Shown in pieces: positions 11,384 to 21,371 of a stretch of 64,000 bases of DNA. This DNA is from Diogma glabrata (taxonomy: Eukaryota > Arthropoda > Insecta > Diptera > Cylindrotomidae). Location: the NCBI GenBank assembly GCA_963693315.1, contig OY856186.1, positions 85,601,616-85,665,615 on the forward strand. Direction: 5' to 3'. The position numbers and the translations under genes were made by a program. The first letter of the stretch is position 1. The number at the start of each line of letters is the position of its first letter. A model generated the notes under the pieces. The model saw nothing but the letters and a program-made list of their open reading frames with translations. It ran no database searches and was not told where the DNA came from.

Positions 11384-11530
11384 TTGTCCCTATATCCTCT
11401 TTCTTTCCATTTTTCCAATCTCCTTCCTTTATAGTTGACATGGTATCTTCAGATATTCAAAGAGTATGAATAATGAATATTTCATATTTAGTGTGCTAAA
11501 CATGTTAAACTAATAAATAAAAAAAATGTC

Positions 11531-12310
11531 CACCATATGCCCAACTAATGACTTTTCTCACTTTGTTTTTGAAGTTTGTTGGGAGCATTCAGACTCAATT
11601 CATTAATCAACTTCAATGACACTTTGAAAAAAGATGGAAACTTAAATGACAAAAAACTGATCAGTTTTTGGACGATAGGGGGATAAGTGGTGGGGGGCAG
11701 CCTGCCGAGCACCAGTTTATTTGAAACTTCAATAACATCAGTTCCTGATAATTGATTTTGATGAAACTTGGTATATATGCTTAGAGTATTATTTGTAACA
11801 GTTCTGCATTCCATCTTCCGGTTTGTCACTTCCGGCTATAGACTTTTTTTCAAGTGTTTCCCTACTCTAGTCTACAATTATAGATCGTTGGTCGGTACGT
11901 ACGTACGTTGGTAAAAGATTTCAAATAATATGAGCAAGATTTCATTAGCTTTGTACAATGTACCCCATTGGATAAAGTGTTGAGGGGTCCACCATACAAC
12001 AGGTGGGTTTTTTCACTATATTTTTATGGTTTGTTGGGAGCATACAACACTCGTTTGTGAATGAATTTTGATAACACTTTGGAAAAAGATGCAAATATGT
12101 ATGGCAAGGGGCTGATTAGTTTTTGAGCGATATTGAACCAAGTGGTAGGGGGTTGCTCAGGCACCTGTTTTTTTTAAAGCTGAATAGCATCTGTACCTGA
12201 TAAATAAATTAAATAAAAATTGGTACATAAGCATTTAGTACGGTTCACAACAGTTCTGCATCTCAACTTCCAGTTTTTCAGTTCCAGTAAAAATATTTTT
12301 TACTTTTGTC
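11531..12310. repeat. Noncoding repeat units (about 455-bp family), right copies
   Basis: Two successive units: TTTGTTGGGAGCAT at about 11575 recurs at about 12030, a spacing of about 455. Shared phrases include CCACCATACAACAGGTGG, AACTTGGTATATAT, CAGTTCTGCAT and TTTGTCACTTCCGG. The same family flanks the other side of the retrotransposon at 7.6-8.2 kb, so the retrotransposon probably inserted into or next to an array of these units. Confidence 0.65.
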
Positions 12311-13199
12311 GTACAACAGAATTTATGTTTGTTGGAATACTACCGCTTTCTTTAATGTTTATATAATTAGAACCACGCGAAATCTATAACATTGGTATTT
12401 TATGGATATTAGCAGAACATTTTGTTTCCAGAGCTGTGGTGAAGCTAGCCTATGCATCAGCGTCGTTACAAAACAAACAATCAATAATACCTGCGCAAGT
12501 GACTTAGGATATTACAGAAAAAAATATTATTTATAATACGAATTCACACAAAGTAAGATCAGGCATTTTGATATACATATCCGCTATCACATTTGATAAA
12601 TAATAATAAGGGCCGGTTTCACCATCCTCAGTTAAAGTTTCAGTTAGTTAACCGGCACTTAAATTTAACTGAGAGAAAATTGAACGATAAAAATATTTTG
12701 TTTGCAATTTTTGTTTTTGTTTCTCTCAGTATAAGTTATATTTAACATAACTGTCACTTAACTGAGGAAATTGGGTTTCACAAGTGTCGGTTAGTTTAAC
12801 ATGCCAGTTAAATCCTTAATTAACTTAACTATCACAATTTGTCTCAGTTAAAATTTAACATACATATAAAATGAAAAAAAAATTGGAAAAATAGAAATGG
12901 AAATGAAAAAATAAAAAATATTAATTTTAAAATAGTTTTTTCGTTTGCTTTTTTTTGTTTAAAAGTAGATTATATAAATAAAATAAAACTATTCTTTGAT
13001 TTTTATTTGTAAAAAACAAATTTATTAGAATGCAGATTGTGCAATTAATGGCAGTAAAATAAGATGAGTTTTTTGATTACTTAACTCAACTTCATAGTTT
13101 TGGAATAATATTTTTGGAATCTTTTCGATGAATTTGACGGTGTTGCCTTTAAGACTTGATTTTCTGGCAAGTTAGTAGTTTGAAATAGGGTTTCTCATT

Positions 13200-13290
13200 T
13201 CTTGTAGAAATTCAAATCCCGTGAAGCCGGGACAAAAAACGTTAAATTCCCGGGATCCCGGGAAATCACGGGAAACGCTAAAAAGCTAGA
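13200..13290. repeat. CCCGGG-rich palindromic patch, possible transposon end
   Basis: A short region rich in CCCGGGA/TCCCGGG words (AATTCCCGGGATCCCGGGAA with flanking GCCGGGAC and CACGGGAA) in otherwise AT-rich DNA. Such patches occur at termini of some hAT-type elements. No partner end was found. Confidence 0.3.
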
Positions 13291-13381
13291 TTTTTTTAAT
13301 TGGGTGGTAGAAAAATGTGTAAAATTAAAACAGCACAAAAAATGGGCAATTGATTTTTGAATTTCCATTACTTTTAATTAG

Positions 13382-14833
13382 AAAATATGGAGGGGCTGAA
13401 ATCTCACAGCTCTGAGATATCAAGACTTCGGTCTAGGTTAAGGATTTTGATATAGTTTTCGGCAAAAAACTTTTATGAGGACATGGTTTTTCGTTTTGGG
13501 CAGCGATGTATATCAAACATAACTCTTTGTTAAAGCACAAGTATTTTTTATCTCTGCTTAAAAATTTATTACAAAACTACCACGAAACATCAATCCGTTG
13601 CCCGAAAATTATAATCAAAATTCCAAAAATATTGTTAAATTAAATAAAATCAATCTTTTTCAACATTCCAAAAATATTCCAAAAATTAGAATAAAATCAA
13701 ATATTTAAACTTTTTCTAAATTCCGATAATATTCCAAAATTACTTAAACATTTAAACTTTTTCCAAAATTCTAAAAATATTGCAAAAATTATTACAAAAT
13801 CAAAAATTGAAAATTTTTTCAAAATTCCAAAAATTATAATAAAATCAAAAATTAAAAAATTTTCAAAGTTCTAAAAATATTCCAAAAATTCTTACAAAAT
13901 CAAAAATTAAAACTTTTTCCGAAATTCTAAAAATATTGCAAAAATTATTACAAAATCAAAAATACAAACTTTTTCAAAATTCCAAAAATATTTCAAAAAC
14001 TATAACAAATTCAAAAATTTCCATGTCCAATTTCATGTTCAATTACATTTACGTCATAAAAACAGCTACACTTTTTTTCCAAAAAATTGGGTAAAAAAAT
14101 AAATGAAATCATTTTTTGACACACTTGACATTATTTTTTTGACAAACTTATAATGCCATAATTCTCTGTAATAATAAAAAAATACCATGTCATACAAACT
14201 ATTAATTTTATTTTTTTCTAAAAAAATTTGGTAAAAAATAAATCAAAATCTGTCTTTTGACACACTTGACAACATTTTTTGACAAACTTATAATGCCATA
14301 ATTCTAAATAATAATAATAAAATTTCATTTCAAACAAACAATTTTATTTTTTTCCAAAAAATTGGGTAAAAAAATTAATAAAGATCTTTCTTTTGACACA
14401 CTTGACAACATTTTTTTGACAAACTTATAATGCAATATCTAGTTTTTGATCTCACATACCAATCCCTACCATCAAGATTTCTCCAAATTTGATGTTCCTA
14501 TACTCGTAATCACTTAAAATGAACGTTTTTTAAGGCAAAAATATGAAAATTTGCTATTTTTGACACACATAATGATTTTTTTGACACACTTCTGGTACAG
14601 ATATCGAACACAGCGTCCTTTTGAACCTGTCCCTTGAGTATACCTATTTTTAGAAAAAAACTTTTGAAATCCCTCTAGCGGTTTTCCCTGCAGCGTAGGT
14701 AATGACGGACGGCCGACAGACAGACATACATTTTTTTTTGCTTTTTTAGAATCAGTAGGTCCTAAAACGTAGAGAAATACCAAAAAAGTAAGGGTAAGAA
14801 TTTCACTTTTAGCTCATGAATGTAATTCATGTT
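13382..14833 (+). repeat. Long noncoding repeat, copy 1 (right end truncated)
   Basis: About 1.45 kb that matches 28093-29420 in the same orientation, from AAAATATGGAGGGGCTGAAA to CTCATGAATGTAAT. Inside are a run of AAAATTCCAAAAATATT-like words and a tandem block with a unit of about 125 bases, marked by TTTTTGACAAACTTATAATG, three times here (about 14045-14430) but only twice in the other copy. The ORF at 14514-14783 (minus) is not conserved. Class unknown; copy 2 has an extra right end that suggests short terminal inverted repeats. Confidence 0.75.
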
Positions 14834-15100
14834 CAAAAATTAAATAAAATAGAATACATAAAAACAAAACAAAAATAAATTCATAATACTAATTTTTAAA
14901 CTATTTTTCAAAAAACTAGGTTGTCAATGGCACCATCACTCAATCTTGTCCGAATTTAATATAAAGCAACAAAAATTTTCGTAGAACGAAAAAAATATAT
15001 TGTAATATGTAAAACATTTCCATAATATGGAGTCAACTTAAAATTCAACTTAAATAAATTAAATAAGTGATACAGAAGTTTCAGCTTCGAAATTATTATC
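14834..15100. other. No gene seen
   Basis: AT-rich spacer between the long repeat and a tRNA-like patch. Confidence 0.4.
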
Positions 15101-15102
15101 AC

Positions 15103-15178
15103 CTCAACGGCGTAATCGATAGCGTGTCGGCCTAAGGATTCGAACCAGGCACTGAGGAGGAAGGTTCGAATTCATCCA
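15103..15178 (+). repeat. tRNA-like segment, possible tRNA-derived SINE head
   Basis: Contains an A-box-like stretch GGCGTAATCGATAGCG followed by TGTCGGCC and a B-box-like GGTTCGAATTC about 50 bases on. The 5' half resembles animal tRNA-Arg. The acceptor stem does not close and the T-arm is imperfect, so it is not a functional tRNA. It may be the promoter region of a tRNA-derived SINE. Confidence 0.4.
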
Positions 15179-15319
15179 AAATACGAAAAATGCGAAGTGG
15201 AGTTTTTTTCTGAGAAACTTCCAACCATACCTTTGAATTGAAAACATTTTAATTACTTCTTTACTTACTTGAGTTAAATTGATTTAAAAAAATCCCCAAT
15301 ATTGTAATATATTTTTTTT

Positions 15320-15640
15320 AAATACAGGAAAAGTGCAACGTACAAATATAATAAATAAAAAGTTATGTATAGTATTATTTCATTCTTCGGAATATTTCTT
15401 TTTTGCGTAAATTTTTTTAGGAGGTTACTATTGTTGTTGAAAAGGTCATGATATATTTCACAAGAATTTTTTGAATTATTTTTCACACATTAAATGGCTT
15501 TTAATGTCTCAAGTAGAGTTTCTGCTCGAAAAATTCGGTCGAGGAAGATTTGTTATCTTGAACTAATGATTTGTTATCTTGTACTGGAATACGCTGGGCT
15601 TGTCACTCTCGTAGATCAAAAATAAAAAAATTTACAAATC
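15320..15640 (-). repeat. Dispersed repeat (inverse of 6.1-6.4 kb) abutting a fragment of another repeat
   Basis: 15320-15590 is the reverse complement counterpart of 6120-6400. From about 15580 the sequence (CTTGTCACTCTCGTAGATCA and the A-rich run after it) matches the end of the repeat family seen at 26.4-27.0 and 37.2-37.8 kb. It is therefore a junction of two interspersed repeats. Confidence 0.5.
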
Positions 15641-15994
15641 AATAAAATTAAAAACTTTACGTATGAACGTAAAACTCAAGTTAAAACAACTAAACTTTGA
15701 CGGATTATTTTATTTTTTAAATTTGATATAAATAATTAAAATGTATGAATAAGTTTATATTATATAATCTGAATTACCATTTCAATAGAAGACAAAGTGG
15801 AACTAAATTTATGTTTAGTGTTTACTACAATATTGATATTGATTGTCATGTAATTCGAATTTATTTATATATATTTAAACTAAAGAAAATATTTTATTTA
15901 GCATAAATAAATTGCCTAAATTTAACTTTGAGTAACGAAATTCTTGTTTCATTTAAATAACGAAATTCTGTTTTTTTTTAAAATCGGCACATTT
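15641..15994. other. No gene seen
   Basis: Very AT-rich stretch without frames or terminal repeats. Confidence 0.4.
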
Positions 15995-16066
15995 TTAAAA
16001 TGAAGCGGGACGCGGGACAAATTGTTAAAAATCGGGACTGTCCCGCCAAAAGCGGGACGTCTAGTC
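15995..16066. repeat. GC-rich terminal-repeat-like segment next to hAT copy 1
   Basis: On the minus strand this reads GGTGACTAGACGTCCCGCTT followed by GGCGGGACAGTCCCG, a style known from ends of hAT-type DNA transposons. It directly follows the stop codon of the hAT transposase remnant. It does not match the CAG(T/A)GGCGTAGCTAG end expected for this hAT family, so copy 1 is probably truncated here by another element. Confidence 0.4.
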
Positions 16067-16069
16067 ACC

Positions 16070-17113
16070 TTATTTAAATCTCTTCTTTATAGCTTTAACA
16101 GCTGCAAACTTAGAAATCACATCTTCAAAATTTATATTTTGTGTTGCCTCATGTTCTATTGTTAATATGCCAAGATTGTTAAGCCTCGTTTGGGTCGTTG
16201 TTGCCAGCATGTAATTTTTAATTAATTTTAATTTGCTGAAACTCCTCTCACTCGAAGCCACTGATACGCAAACAGTCATAAATAACTTTAGTGCGACCAT
16301 AAGATTTGGAAGAGATTTTGTAAAATTCCATTCCACGATCAATTTCAAAATGTCTATAGGCACACCCAGTTAGAAACTGTTACATTGCCGCTTTTAAATG
16401 CCTTCTCAACCTCTATGACGAGTTCTGTTTCTGATACCTCATCATAAAAACCGGTAAATTTTGATTCAGATAACTCCAGCTCTTCACTGTTCGCCAGAAG
16501 CCCAGTGTTTGTCAGCACAACCTCGAACAATGAAACTACATCTTGGACTGACTTTAATCTTGTTCGGAGTTTTGTTCGGTAATCTTGTTCGGACATTGAA
16601 TCGTCGTAGTACTCCGATTTTTTCACAGCAAAATCTATTGCCTCTTCTACAATATGACTTGGTTTCAATATAAAGACTAAGTGACTGTATTTTTATAACT
16701 AATTGATCAATATTCAAGCTTGTGCTTCGCAATACAATCCAAGCACAATTTATTCGCCTTAAAACATCATTCCAAAACAAAAGATAGCAAAGAAATGTAA
16801 AATCATACACAATCACCACGCATAAGGTTCTGTGCAGCGCCTCTAGTGTCTACATTTTCTTGTTGATCACTTAATTTCTCAATTGCAGCCACAATCCCAT
16901 TAAAATTTTCTTCCAATACTTTAACTGAAGCATAATGAGCATACCAACGTGTTGTTGAGAGTCTTTTAAAAGTTGCTTTGCTGTGTTTAACAAGCACTTC
17001 CCAGCAGCTAGTCGAAGCAGAAAAAATGTAAAAATTCCACTGTTCCGAAAAATGTTACAAAAGCTACATTTTGTGCAAATGAGGGTTGGTTACATAAATT
17101 AATTGAATGATCT
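16070..17113 (-). pseudogene. hAT transposase (ZMYM1-like, DUF4371 type), C-terminal part, copy 1
   Basis: Minus-strand fragments: from 16997 the linker NKATF-like KRLSTTRWYAHYASVKVLEE with the TRW motif and EKLSDQQENVDTRGAAQNL. Next is a middle segment (16354-16668), and then the dimerisation block LPNLMVALKLFMTVCVSVAS-SERSFSKLKLIKNY with LGILTIEHE, ending in AIKKRFK and a stop at 16070. Family knowledge: this C-terminal block completes the RNase H-like fold and dimerises. Here it is the fuller of the two copies, because copy 2 lacks the LGILTIEHE tail. At least two frame changes separate the pieces. Upstream coding is cut at 17113 by the RTE insertion and resumes at 20435. Confidence 0.78.
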
Positions 17114-17141
17114 ATTTTTTTTTTTTATTTTTTAACGGCGT

Positions 17142-17375
17142 TCATGCTCCATGTAGGAGCGTTGCCAGGCTAATCAGCTTCGAATATTCACCACGGTCAT
17201 TCGCAACAGCGACATAATTACCATGGCAGCCGATTTTTTTAAGGTCGTTCATTACGTCAGTCTCCCATTGTAGTCGTGGTCTACCTCGCGGTCGCCCACT
17301 CCCTGGGGTACTAACGTACATTTTTCTAATCATTCCAGACTGAATCGGCTCGTAGAACATGCCCAAACCAAGCAA
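17142..17375 (-). pseudogene. C-terminal tail of the RTE ORF, out of frame
   Basis: This 77-codon frame continues the RTE protein after a frame change near 17345-17355. The main ORF reads IAWFGHVLRADSVWND and stops, whereas this frame supplies EPIQSGMIRKMYV, then GRPRGRPRLQWETDVMNDLK and a terminal LATLLHGA. In RTE and related proteins the arginine-rich GRPR..RW segment followed by a helical end is the normal C-terminus, so a single small indel has separated it from the rest. The stop is followed almost immediately by the A-rich 3' tail. Confidence 0.8.
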
Positions 17376-20187
17376 TCCTATTAGAACGGATACAACCTAT
17401 TATATCAGGACCCTCAAGAAGGTCTCTGATCTCAAAGTTATATCGGGTTCTATACTCTCCATCGTCTGTCTTAAGTGGACCAAAAATGTAGCGTAGGATC
17501 TTACGCTCAAATACAGATAAATGCGATTCGTCATTTTGTGTAAGGGTCCACGTTTGTGACCCATACATCACAACCGGTCTAATCAATGTCTTGTATAACT
17601 TGAGCTTGGTGTTAGTTGATACATACGGAGATCCAAGGAGAGGTTTGATTGAGTAGAAAGTTCGATTACCTGCAGCGATTCGAGCTTTTATATCTGTAAG
17701 TATGCTGTTGTTTGAGTCAAGCATTGATCCCAAATATTTAAAAGATTCAACTCCCTCAATTCGTTCATCGCCGCACATCAAATCTTTCTTCTCAGACTCT
17801 CTTGAAACATTCATATGTTTGGTTTTATTGTAGTTAATTTGAAGACCAATTTTTCTAGCTCCACTCTCAAGCGACTTAAAAGTCTCACTCATAACAGCTT
17901 CACTTCGGCCGAGGATGACAACATCATCAGCGTATGCAATCATCTGTACTGAGTTTATTGACAAGATATTGTTGTTAGTCGATAGTTTCTTTTGACGGCA
18001 CACATATTCCAAGGCTAAATTAAAAAGTATAGGAGAGATAGCATCACCTTGTCTTAACCCGGAGTCGACTTTAAAAAACCTTGATATTTCGTTCTCTACT
18101 CGTACACAGCATTGAGAGTTCTGTACTGTCATTTTGCATAGTGATACCAGTTTACCAGGAATTCCCATTGACACCAGAGCAGACCATAGAGTCTCTCGTT
18201 CGAGAGAGTCGTAGGCCTGCCTGAAATCAATGAAGAGTTGGTGAACTGGTATGTTGAACTCTCGGCACTTTTCCAAAATCATCCTTATCGAGAAAAGTGC
18301 ATCGGTGGTACCTCGGCCCCGCCGGAAGCCACACTGATATTCTCCAAACAGTTGTTCAGCAAAAGGATTGATTTTGGATAGCAAAATGTAAGAAAAGATC
18401 TTATATGCTGTGCAGAGTAGAGCGATTCCTCTGTAGTTTGCACATTGTAGGCGATTACCTTTTTTATGGATTGGTATCAGCATAGCTGTGTTCCAGTCCT
18501 GTGGCATGGCTTCCGTCCTCCATATCATTTGAACAAGTTCAAACAATCTTAAGGATAGAGTTTCGCCACCATGTACAATCGTTTCGGATGTTATATCGTC
18601 GATACCAGGTGCTTTTTTGCATTTTAATTTTGACAGCGCCGCATCGAATTCCTCTTTGGTGGGTTCGTCTACATGTACCTTTGACGCACAAATAAGCTTG
18701 GCTCGTCGCCCGACTTGTTTCTGGTCACTTAAGTTGAGAAGATTCTCAAAATAAGCGGCCCAAGTATCTAAAATATTTTTAAGGTCTACTTGTAGCTCCC
18801 CATCTTCGTTTTGAATAGCAGTCGATCTAGTTTGAGGGCCCTTCTTTAAGGTTTTAACCTGTTGAAAAAAGTTACGCGATTGATGTTCCTTATTGAAGCT
18901 TTCAATCTCCTCACACTTTCTCTTCCACCATTCTCTCTTCGTTCGTCTACATAACTTTGTAACGGCTTGTCTTGCCAGTGTATAGTTCTCCTTCGTGGAC
19001 CTGGTGTTGCATCCTTGCAGACATTTCAGATAGCAATCTCTTTTGTATTGAATAGCGTCAAGACATGCTTGATCCATCCATGGCTTCTGGGAGTGGTTTT
19101 GTGGTCGTCCAAGTATTCCCTCAGCAGCGCTTAAAACAGCATCTTTGAGCAAATACCATGACTTATCGACGTCTCCATTAATGGTTTCTGATTTCTCCAA
19201 TGTTTCGGCAATATGGTTTTGATATTTCTCTTCTGTTTCTGCATTCTTTAGTGATGAGATGTTAAATCGTTTCCGTTGATTGAATTTCGGAATGCTTGGG
19301 TTTGGGAAGTGGAACCTTATTTTAGCACATACAAGAAAGTGGTCACTTCCAATGTATGCACCTCTAAAGGATCGCACATCCAGAACACTCGAAAAGAAAC
19401 GTGCTGTAACTAGCACGTGATCAATTTGATTTCGAGTGTTTCCATTCGGTGAGACCCATGTCTGCTTATGAATCGATCGGTGCGGAAAGAAAGTACTGGC
19501 AATTCTCAAATTATTTGATAATGCAAACTCAGTCATTCTCTCACCATTATCATTCGAATTCAAATGCAGACTGTTGGGGCCCACCACATTTCCATAAGAG
19601 ATATCTCTTCCAACCTGCCCATTAAAGTCACCAAGAACCATAGTGAAGTCGCGTGTTGGTGTTTGTTTCATAACCTCTTCCAGTGCTATGTAGAAATTAT
19701 CCTTCTCGTCGACGGTCTTAGCTTCAGTAGGTGCATGCACGGCAATAAGAGAAATATTGTTATATGTACCACGTACACGTAGGTAGCAAATCCTCTCACT
19801 GACCGGGATGAATTTCATCACGGCTTCTTGTATGCGTGCACCAACAAGAAAGCCAGTTCCAAATTCTCTTCGAGAAGGATGACCACTACAGTATAGAGAG
19901 TGACTATCCAAATCTTGTTTTCCGATTATTGGCTGTCTAATTTCTTGCAGAGCTATGATATCCATCCCATACCTCTCAGCCTCTGTTTCTAGACTCCACG
20001 TTCCGATTCGGTAGTCTGGTCCTTTTTCACGTCCAGGTAAAATTCTGTTTTTGTCCGGGTCTGTTTTTCTTTTCTGATTTCCAAATTTAACAAATAATTT
20101 TTTTTCCGGGGTTAGGGTGTTAACCTTAGGCCCAACCCAAATTGTCGTGAATGGGTCCGTTCTGCATCTTAAGGTTACCAGAAACAA
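17326..20187 (-). CDS. RTE-type endonuclease/reverse transcriptase, long ORF with endonuclease lesion
   Basis: 953 residues. APE-type endonuclease (about 58-292): ALQEIR with the catalytic Glu at 82, GDFN at 186-189, IDH at 255-257, SDH at 281-283. RT: fingers ANYRGIALL near 583-591, QCGFRRGRGTTDA at 618-630, motif A FIDFRQAYD at 652-660, motif B GLRQGDAISP at 710-719, motif C YADD at 752-755. The residues needed for polymerisation are present. Two defects: the N-terminal block normally reading TWNVR-x-L is collapsed to IGTWSLETEAERY (61-73), so the conserved Asn of APE-type enzymes is missing, apparently by an in-frame deletion of about 15-20 codons. The extreme C-terminus is frameshifted (see 17142-17375). 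The start Met lies in leader-like sequence, so the true N-terminus is uncertain. Confidence 0.87.
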   Translation of the reverse strand: MFLVTLRCRTDPFTTIWVGPKVNTLTPEKKLFVKFGNQKRKTDPDKNRILPGREKGPDYRIGTWSLETEAERYGMDIIALQEIRQPIIGKQDLDSHSLYCSGHPSRREFGTGFLVGARIQEAVMKFIPVSERICYLRVRGTYNNISLIAVHAPTEAKTVDEKDNFYIALEEVMKQTPTRDFTMVLGDFNGQVGRDISYGNVVGPNSLHLNSNDNGERMTEFALSNNLRIASTFFPHRSIHKQTWVSPNGNTRNQIDHVLVTARFFSSVLDVRSFRGAYIGSDHFLVCAKIRFHFPNPSIPKFNQRKRFNISSLKNAETEEKYQNHIAETLEKSETINGDVDKSWYLLKDAVLSAAEGILGRPQNHSQKPWMDQACLDAIQYKRDCYLKCLQGCNTRSTKENYTLARQAVTKLCRRTKREWWKRKCEEIESFNKEHQSRNFFQQVKTLKKGPQTRSTAIQNEDGELQVDLKNILDTWAAYFENLLNLSDQKQVGRRAKLICASKVHVDEPTKEEFDAALSKLKCKKAPGIDDITSETIVHGGETLSLRLFELVQMIWRTEAMPQDWNTAMLIPIHKKGNRLQCANYRGIALLCTAYKIFSYILLSKINPFAEQLFGEYQCGFRRGRGTTDALFSIRMILEKCREFNIPVHQLFIDFRQAYDSLERETLWSALVSMGIPGKLVSLCKMTVQNSQCCVRVENEISRFFKVDSGLRQGDAISPILFNLALEYVCRQKKLSTNNNILSINSVQMIAYADDVVILGRSEAVMSETFKSLESGARKIGLQINYNKTKHMNVSRESEKKDLMCGDERIEGVESFKYLGSMLDSNNSILTDIKARIAAGNRTFYSIKPLLGSPYVSTNTKLKLYKTLIRPVVMYGSQTWTLTQNDESHLSVFERKILRYIFGPLKTDDGEYRTRYNFEIRDLLEGPDIIGCIRSNRIAWFGHVLRADSVWND

Positions 20188-20434
20188 CCTTTTGACACGT
20201 TTATATAGCGAGCCGCTTGATCCAAGACAGACGCCCGCTTCAAGCCGCCCCTAACATGGAGAACAGACGCTTGAGTCGCATTGGTTTTAAGGCGTCAATT
20301 CGCCATGATGTACCATGATTGACTAAGCAGTTTTTACCCTGCTTGTCTCCGGCACACCAACCTAATTCTGTCAGCATTAACCAGGCAGCACGGCGTGGAC
20401 GTCGAATTTCGGATTTCACTACCACCAAATATTT
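20188..20434 (-). promoter_or_regulatory. Leader (5' UTR) of the RTE element with a short ORF
   Basis: GC content is clearly higher than the surroundings. It includes a 62-codon frame (20240-20428) reading KNCLVNHGTSWRIDALKPMR and ending FSMLGAA. Its position upstream of the endonuclease suggests a 5' UTR with internal promoter function or a small leader ORF. The function is inferred only from position. Confidence 0.45.
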
Positions 20435-21010
20435 CTTTGTTGTTTTTTGCTTTAATAATAGAATTGCACTCCTTCATGTATACCACTCATAACAGCTGTA
20501 TTATCATAACCTTGGAAACGACAATTCATAACATCTAAACCGTCATTTTCAAGATTTTTAAGAATTTCATCCCTTAAAGCAGCGGCTTTTTTTCCATGTA
20601 AAGGAAAAAGTCCAAGGAATACTTCTTTGATTTCCACTTTTCTATCATCAATTTTCACATAACGAATCACTTCTGACATTTGATCAATATGTGAAATGTC
20701 AGGTGCGCTATCAAACATAATTCCAAAATATTTATATTTTTTTTTATTTTTAATTCAAGATGTGTTCTTTTAATACTCCATCATACTTTGACAGTAGTTT
20801 GATTAGTTCTAAGAAATTGCCTTTATTTAAATGCTTTTTCCTTCATCATATCCACGAAATACTAGGTTTTCTTTAGATAAAAACAAAGTTATATGCAATA
20901 ATCTGGATAAAAGATTTTTTCCGCTTCTGTTTTTCATTATGTATTAATAGCAAGACTGCGTCTCCTATCGTTTTATGAACCTCGTTTCCAAAGTTTTCCG
21001 CTTTTTAAAA
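20435..21010 (-). pseudogene. hAT transposase, N-terminal/central part, copy 1
   Basis: Minus-strand coding that continues the transposase interrupted by the RTE. It reads FDSAPDISHIDQMSEVIRYV (the DUF4371-type block with the first catalytic Asp of the RNase H-like fold) and then GYDNTAVMSGIHEGVQ (the block with the second Asp). Both catalytic Asp codons are visible. At 21000-21010 the similarity to copy 2 stops (copy 2 goes on with ENFEKWKTLEMRLK), so the zinc-finger N-terminus is lost in this copy. Internal stops and frame changes make it non-functional. Confidence 0.75.
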
Positions 21011-21139
21011 TTGGGTTATTCTAAAAATTGCAAAACCGTTTTTCAATAAAATTAAAATACATAAATGTAAAGTTCGTGAAAATCGGCATTATGTAATTTG
21101 AACTTACAATTAAAACGAATTGAAAAAACTAAAGTCATA

Positions 21140-21369
21140 CCGTATTCACAGCGACATAGCAAATTAGTAGATGTAATTTAAATCTGTGCTGTAAACACTT
21201 TTTATTTTAAAATCTTGCAACTAATTTGATATCTAGGCTTACTATAATTACAAACGATTCAAATACTTACGATTCAAATTACAATCTACGTTTTAAACTC
21301 ATATTAAATATGCCAAGATGCAAATTATAATATAATATCTACTAATTTGCTATGTCGCTGTGAATGCGG
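21140..21369. mobile_element. 230-bp MITE with 33-bp inverted repeats and TA duplication
   Basis: The left end CCGTATTCACAGCGACATAG and the right end (reverse complement CCGCATTCACAGCGACATAG) continue identically through CAAATTAGTAGAT, giving 33 bases with one mismatch. TA flanks both sides (21138-21139 and 21370-21371), the target duplication of Tc1/mariner-type elements. No coding capacity. Confidence 0.85.
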
Positions 21370-21371
21370 TA

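Larger units (their letters stand above)
8620..11530 (+). mobile_element. Near full-length but inactivated non-LTR retrotransposon ORF2 region
   Basis: Endonuclease, linker, reverse transcriptase and 3' UTR follow each other in the expected order on the plus strand, with several frameshifts and stops. The 3' end is an A-rich run near 11518-11528 (AATAAATAAAAAAAA), after which the noncoding 455-bp repeat family resumes. The related 3' fragment at 7.0-7.4 kb shares its UTR. It is related to, but clearly different from, the element at 1.1-3.5 kb. No ORF1 was recognised upstream. Confidence 0.82.
17114..20434 (-). mobile_element. RTE-clade non-LTR retrotransposon, nearly full length, nested in hAT copy 1
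   Basis: About 3.3 kb on the minus strand: a GC-richer leader (20188-20434), an ORF with endonuclease and RT, and an A-rich tail (reverse complement of 17114-17135). Comparison with hAT copy 2 gives the empty site. The host sequence AATTGAATGATCT stops at 17113, and CTTTGTTNTTTTTTGCTTTA resumes at 20435. About 20 bases of host sequence present in copy 2 are missing here, so the insertion was accompanied by a small target deletion. Clade call rests on the endonuclease style (NQIDHVLV, VLDVRSFRGA) and YADD RT. Confidence 0.85.

Noticed and set aside
14514..14783. 89-codon minus-strand ORF
   Set aside because: Lies in the long noncoding repeat; the second copy at 28-29 kb does not preserve the frame.
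18501..18695. Plus-strand ORF inside the RTE element
   Set aside because: Antisense shadow of the reverse transcriptase coding strand.
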